This document shows, one piece after another, positions 62,158 to 64,000 of a stretch of 64,000 nucleotides of DNA. This DNA comes from DASSUW01 sp963844405 (GTDB taxonomy: Bacteria; Actinomycetota; Thermoleophilia; Solirubrobacterales; Solirubrobacteraceae), in NCBI GenBank assembly GCA_963844405.1, contig CAWJNZ010000008.1:328015-392014 (forward strand), written 5' to 3'. The translations under genes and the position numbers were made by a program. Every line of letters begins with the position of its first letter. Position 1 is the first letter of the stretch. The notes under the pieces are model-generated. The model searched no databases and was not told where the DNA came from. It saw only the letters and a program-made list of their open reading frames with translations.

Positions 62158-64000
62158 TCAACCGCACTCTTGCAGCTCCGCGAAGAAGTCGGCGTCGACG
62201 AAGTCCACGCTGACCATCGCGTTGATGACGCCGACTCCGTGCCGGACGCAGGTCTCGGCCATGGCGGCGCCGTCCGCCACCTCCAGGGGAGGACCAGGCT
62301 GCTTCCACTCGGCGATGGCGTCTTCGGCCAGCCGGCCTGCCAGCAGGAGCACGCCCTCGTCCTGGTTGCGGGCGCGGATGCCCGCCCGCAGCTCCCCGAT
62401 CGCGCGCCGGCCGGCGGAGGCGCTCCCCGAGCGCAGCGCCACGAGGCAGCGGGAGGGCCGGGCGCCCCGGCCGCGCAGCGCCTCGAGGTAGATGGTCCCC
62501 TCGACCCGCTTGACGAAGGTGGCCGGTCCGAAGCCCTCGCGCTGCAGGAGCACCCGCGCGATGGCCTCGAAGGCGGCGGGCGTCAGCTCGGCCAGACCGC
62601 AGCTCCAGCGCGGCCAGCGTGCGCTCCCGCAGCGCGCGGCGGGCCTCCCGAAGACGTGCTCGGCGCGTTCCAGGTCCAGGTCGGGCGGCCGCCGCGCCAG
62701 CGCGAACAGCCCGCTGCCGGCCGCCCGCACACGCGGGCGCAGCCCGGCCCGCAGCCGCTCGCGCGGCTCGGCGGCCAGCGCCGCCCGCATCACCCGCCAG
62801 GCCTCGCTGGGCTCGCCGTGGACCAGCCTGCGCCGGGTGCCCGCGTCGGCGAGCTGCCGGACGTGCATGCCCCGGCCCGGGGATTGGCCGCGCAAAATCT
62901 CGATGGCCGCATCGATGGGCGACATGATCCGGCGGCCGGCCCCGCTGTCGGCCTCGCCCCCGCCGCGGACCTCCGCGGCCGCCCCGGCTCGCCCGCGCCA
63001 GCGTCGACCGGAGGGGGCATCGCCCCTCCTCGGGCTCGCCCGCGGTGTCGCCCAGGGAGCCTCGGCCATCAAGCGTGCCATCTTCGCCGAAGGTTTCGCC
63101 GCCCCCGCGCCGGCGTCGGCGGCGCCGGCGCGCCGACCCCCTGGCGCCCTCTTCGAAGCCGACGGCGCCGCCTCCGGCGCCCGGCCGACGCGGCAGGTCG
63201 GGCGGCGAGCTCCTCCGAGTCGATGGCCTCGTCCTCTTCCTCGTCGACTCCTGCTCGCCCGCGCTGCCCTCCTTGCTCCTCCTGCCTCCCGCTCGGACTT
63301 TTCCTCGGCGCCGGCGGCGAGCTCGTCGCCTTCGCCTTCGGCGCCGGGCTCTGCCCTCTCTTCCGAACCTTCGTCGGCCGAGGCCTCGGCGCACGTCCTC
63401 ATCGGGCTCGTCCGAGCTCGTCGTCGTCGTCGTCGCCATGCAGCTCGTCGTCGCCCTCGAGGACGCCGGACTCGGCCAGGGCCGCCGCCCGCGCCTCGGG
63501 CGAGAGCGTGTCGATGGCGAGCTCGTCCGGACCTTCGGCCGGGTTGTCGTCGTCCTCTGCCATGGTCACCTCGTGAGCTGGGCCCGCTGCCGGGCCGACC
63601 GCGGCGCCGTTTTCCGTGGCGGGGGCGGATCTGCCCTCGTCGCGCCGGCCGCGCCCTCGACCACCCCTGCGTCGGCGGCGGCTGCGCCCCTCCGCCGTGG
63701 AGGCCGCCGACGCCCGGGACCGCTCGGTCCTCTCGCCCCGCTCGGTCCTCTCGCCCCGCTCGGTCCTCTCGCCCCGCTCGGTCCTCTCGCCCCGCTCGGT
63801 GTCTCGCCCCGCTCGGTCCTCTCGCCCGACGTGCTGGCCCGTGGGGGGGTGGCTCGGTTTCGGGCATGGCCTCGGGGTAGCGGAGAAGCCCGAAGGTCCC
63901 TGGTTTGACTCGAACGAAAGGGTTGCCGGGAGCCTTCTTCACCGCCGCGGTAAGTTGCGTCTGCATCGTGACCTCGGGGGTACGCCCCACGAAGGTCAGC
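62158..64000 (-). CDS. HARE-HTH plus Mrr-like restriction-endonuclease-fold protein, partial and frameshifted
   Basis: A multi-domain protein whose N-terminus lies beyond the window edge. First a HARE-HTH domain end (VTMQTQLTAAVKKAPGNPFV then RVKPGTFGLLRYPEA), then a disordered stretch with six GERTER-type repeats, an Arg-rich stretch, an acidic part (LAIDTLSPEARAAALAESGV), more low complexity, a second HARE-like winged helix (SPIDAAIEILRGQSPGRGMH then VRQLADAGTRRRLVHGEPSE) and a C-terminal Mrr-like core (LTPAAFEAIARVLLQREGFG, KRVEGTIYLEALRGRGARPS, AIGELRAGIRARNQDEGVLL). The core's catalytic Asp/QxK pattern is not clear, so it may be a non-cutting DNA-binder. Several breaks. It precedes lipB directly (TGAGTG). 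Confidence 0.7.
   Translation of the reverse strand, partial: LTFVGRTPEVTMQTQLTAAVKKAPGNPFVRVKPGTFGLLRYPEAMPETEPPPHGPARRARGPSGARHRAGREDRAGREDRAGREDRAGREDRAVPGVGGLHGGGAQPPPTQGWSRARPARRGQIRPRHGKRRRGRPGSGPSSRGDHGRGRRQPGRRSGRARHRHALARGAGGGPGRVRRPRGRRRAAWRRRRRRARTSPMRTCAEASADEGSEERAEPGAEGEGDELAAGAEEKSEREAGGARRAARASRSRRGRGRGHRLGGARRPTCRVGRAPEAAPSASKRAPGGRRAGAADAGAGAAKPSAKMARLMAEAPWATPRASPRRGDAPSGRRWRGRAGAAAEVRGGGEADSGAGRRIMSPIDAAIEILRGQSPGRGMHVRQLADAGTRRRLVHGEPSEAWRVMRAALAAEPRERLRAGLRPRVRAAGSGLFALARRPPDLDLERAEHVFGRPAARCGSARWPRWSCGLAELTPAAFEAIARVLLQREGFGPATFVKRVEGTIYLEALRGRGARPSRCLVALRSGSASAGRRAIGELRAGIRARNQDEGVLLLAGRLAEDAIAEWKQPGPPLEVADGAAMAETCVRHGVGVINAMVSVDFVDADFFAELQECG
63721..63827. repeat. Six tandem copies of an 18-bp unit
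   Basis: CGCTCGGTCCTCTCGCCC is repeated six times head to tail (63721-63738, -63756, -63774, -63792, a 17-bp variant -63809, and -63827). It codes for GERTER repeats in the linker of the HARE protein. The fifth copy lacks one base and so shifts the frame. No spacers exist, so it is not a CRISPR array. Confidence 0.92.

Noticed and set aside
63721..63827. CRISPR array of 18-bp repeats
   Set aside because: Repeats are head to tail without spacers, inside a coding linker.

Overview
The window reads as two unrelated high-GC genome segments joined near 33.4-33.6 kb. The left segment (1-33.4 kb) looks like a Gram-positive actinobacterium of the Thermoleophilia/Solirubrobacterales kind: a menaquinol cytochrome bc complex with a subunit-IV/cytochrome c fusion, TatA/TatC, MobF relaxase and tyrosine integrase of an actinomycete-type integrative element, and an rsmG-parA-parB block. 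The right segment (33.6-64 kb) looks like a diderm of the Myxococcota/deltaproteobacterial kind: lipoproteins, paired outer-membrane beta-barrels, single-chain glycyl-tRNA synthetase next to pyruvate phosphate dikinase with a basic N-terminal tail, RecO, RpsA, SMC and FtsY. The two halves share no continuing operon across the junction, and I treat a chimeric assembly as the most likely explanation.

Left segment by region. 1-6.5 kb: one end of an integrated mobile element at the 3' end of tRNA-Lys(CTT), holding a broken IS110-type transposase, a broken MobF relaxase-helicase, an intact excisionase and a broken integrase. 6.7-8.8 kb: tatA-tatC and a TPR membrane protein. 9.4-20.3 kb: an almost gap-free run of minus-strand genes, from an AI-2E-type permease and an ABC exporter through hemB, a fused siroheme-decarboxylase-like protein, hemL, an unknown gene, qcrA-qcrB-qcrC, menG and a polyprenyl diphosphate synthase. 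In effect it puts heme synthesis, the heme-using bc complex and the quinone it oxidises on one transcript. 20.3-25.9 kb: YmdB-like phosphodiesterase, an alkaline-phosphatase-fold enzyme, a PLP aminotransferase coupled to D-Ala-D-Ala ligase, and a DUF151 nuclease. 26.1-30.4 kb: an accessory patch beside tRNA-Ile(GAT) with a SUFU-domain protein, an anti-phage-type dCTP deaminase carrying one frameshift, a small basic protein and an XRE regulator. 30.5-33.4 kb: tRNA-Ile, parB, parA, rsmG and a small LAGLIDADG-type protein whose start codon sits directly beside two tandem 27-bp palindromic repeats.

Right segment by region. 33.6-41.9 kb, minus strand: a beta-propeller lipoprotein, then ppdK, glyS, recO, a RodZ-like HTH membrane protein and a TPR lipoprotein in one probable operon. 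42.5-47.5 kb: a class-II-amidotransferase-fold protein without the N-terminal cysteine, an AI-2E permease, rpsA and cmk. 47.6-54.5 kb: parvulin-like lipoprotein, ferredoxin, smc and ftsY. 54.6-59.8 kb: two beta-barrel proteins, a ribbon-helix-helix protein, an ECF sigma/anti-sigma pair with a secretin-N-like protein, and a HEAT-repeat lipoprotein. 59.8-64 kb: GNAT acetyltransferase, ATP-grasp ligase, lipB and a HARE-HTH/Mrr-like protein cut by the window edge.

Quality caution: many genes in the right segment, and those in the first 6.5 kb, need several single-base frame changes to read through, including genes that must be functional (rpsA, smc, ftsY, glyS, ppdK). Neighbouring genes such as recO, the amidotransferase-like gene and the first beta-barrel are clean. 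I give whole-gene spans for such genes and say where reading breaks; most breaks are probably sequence errors rather than decay.
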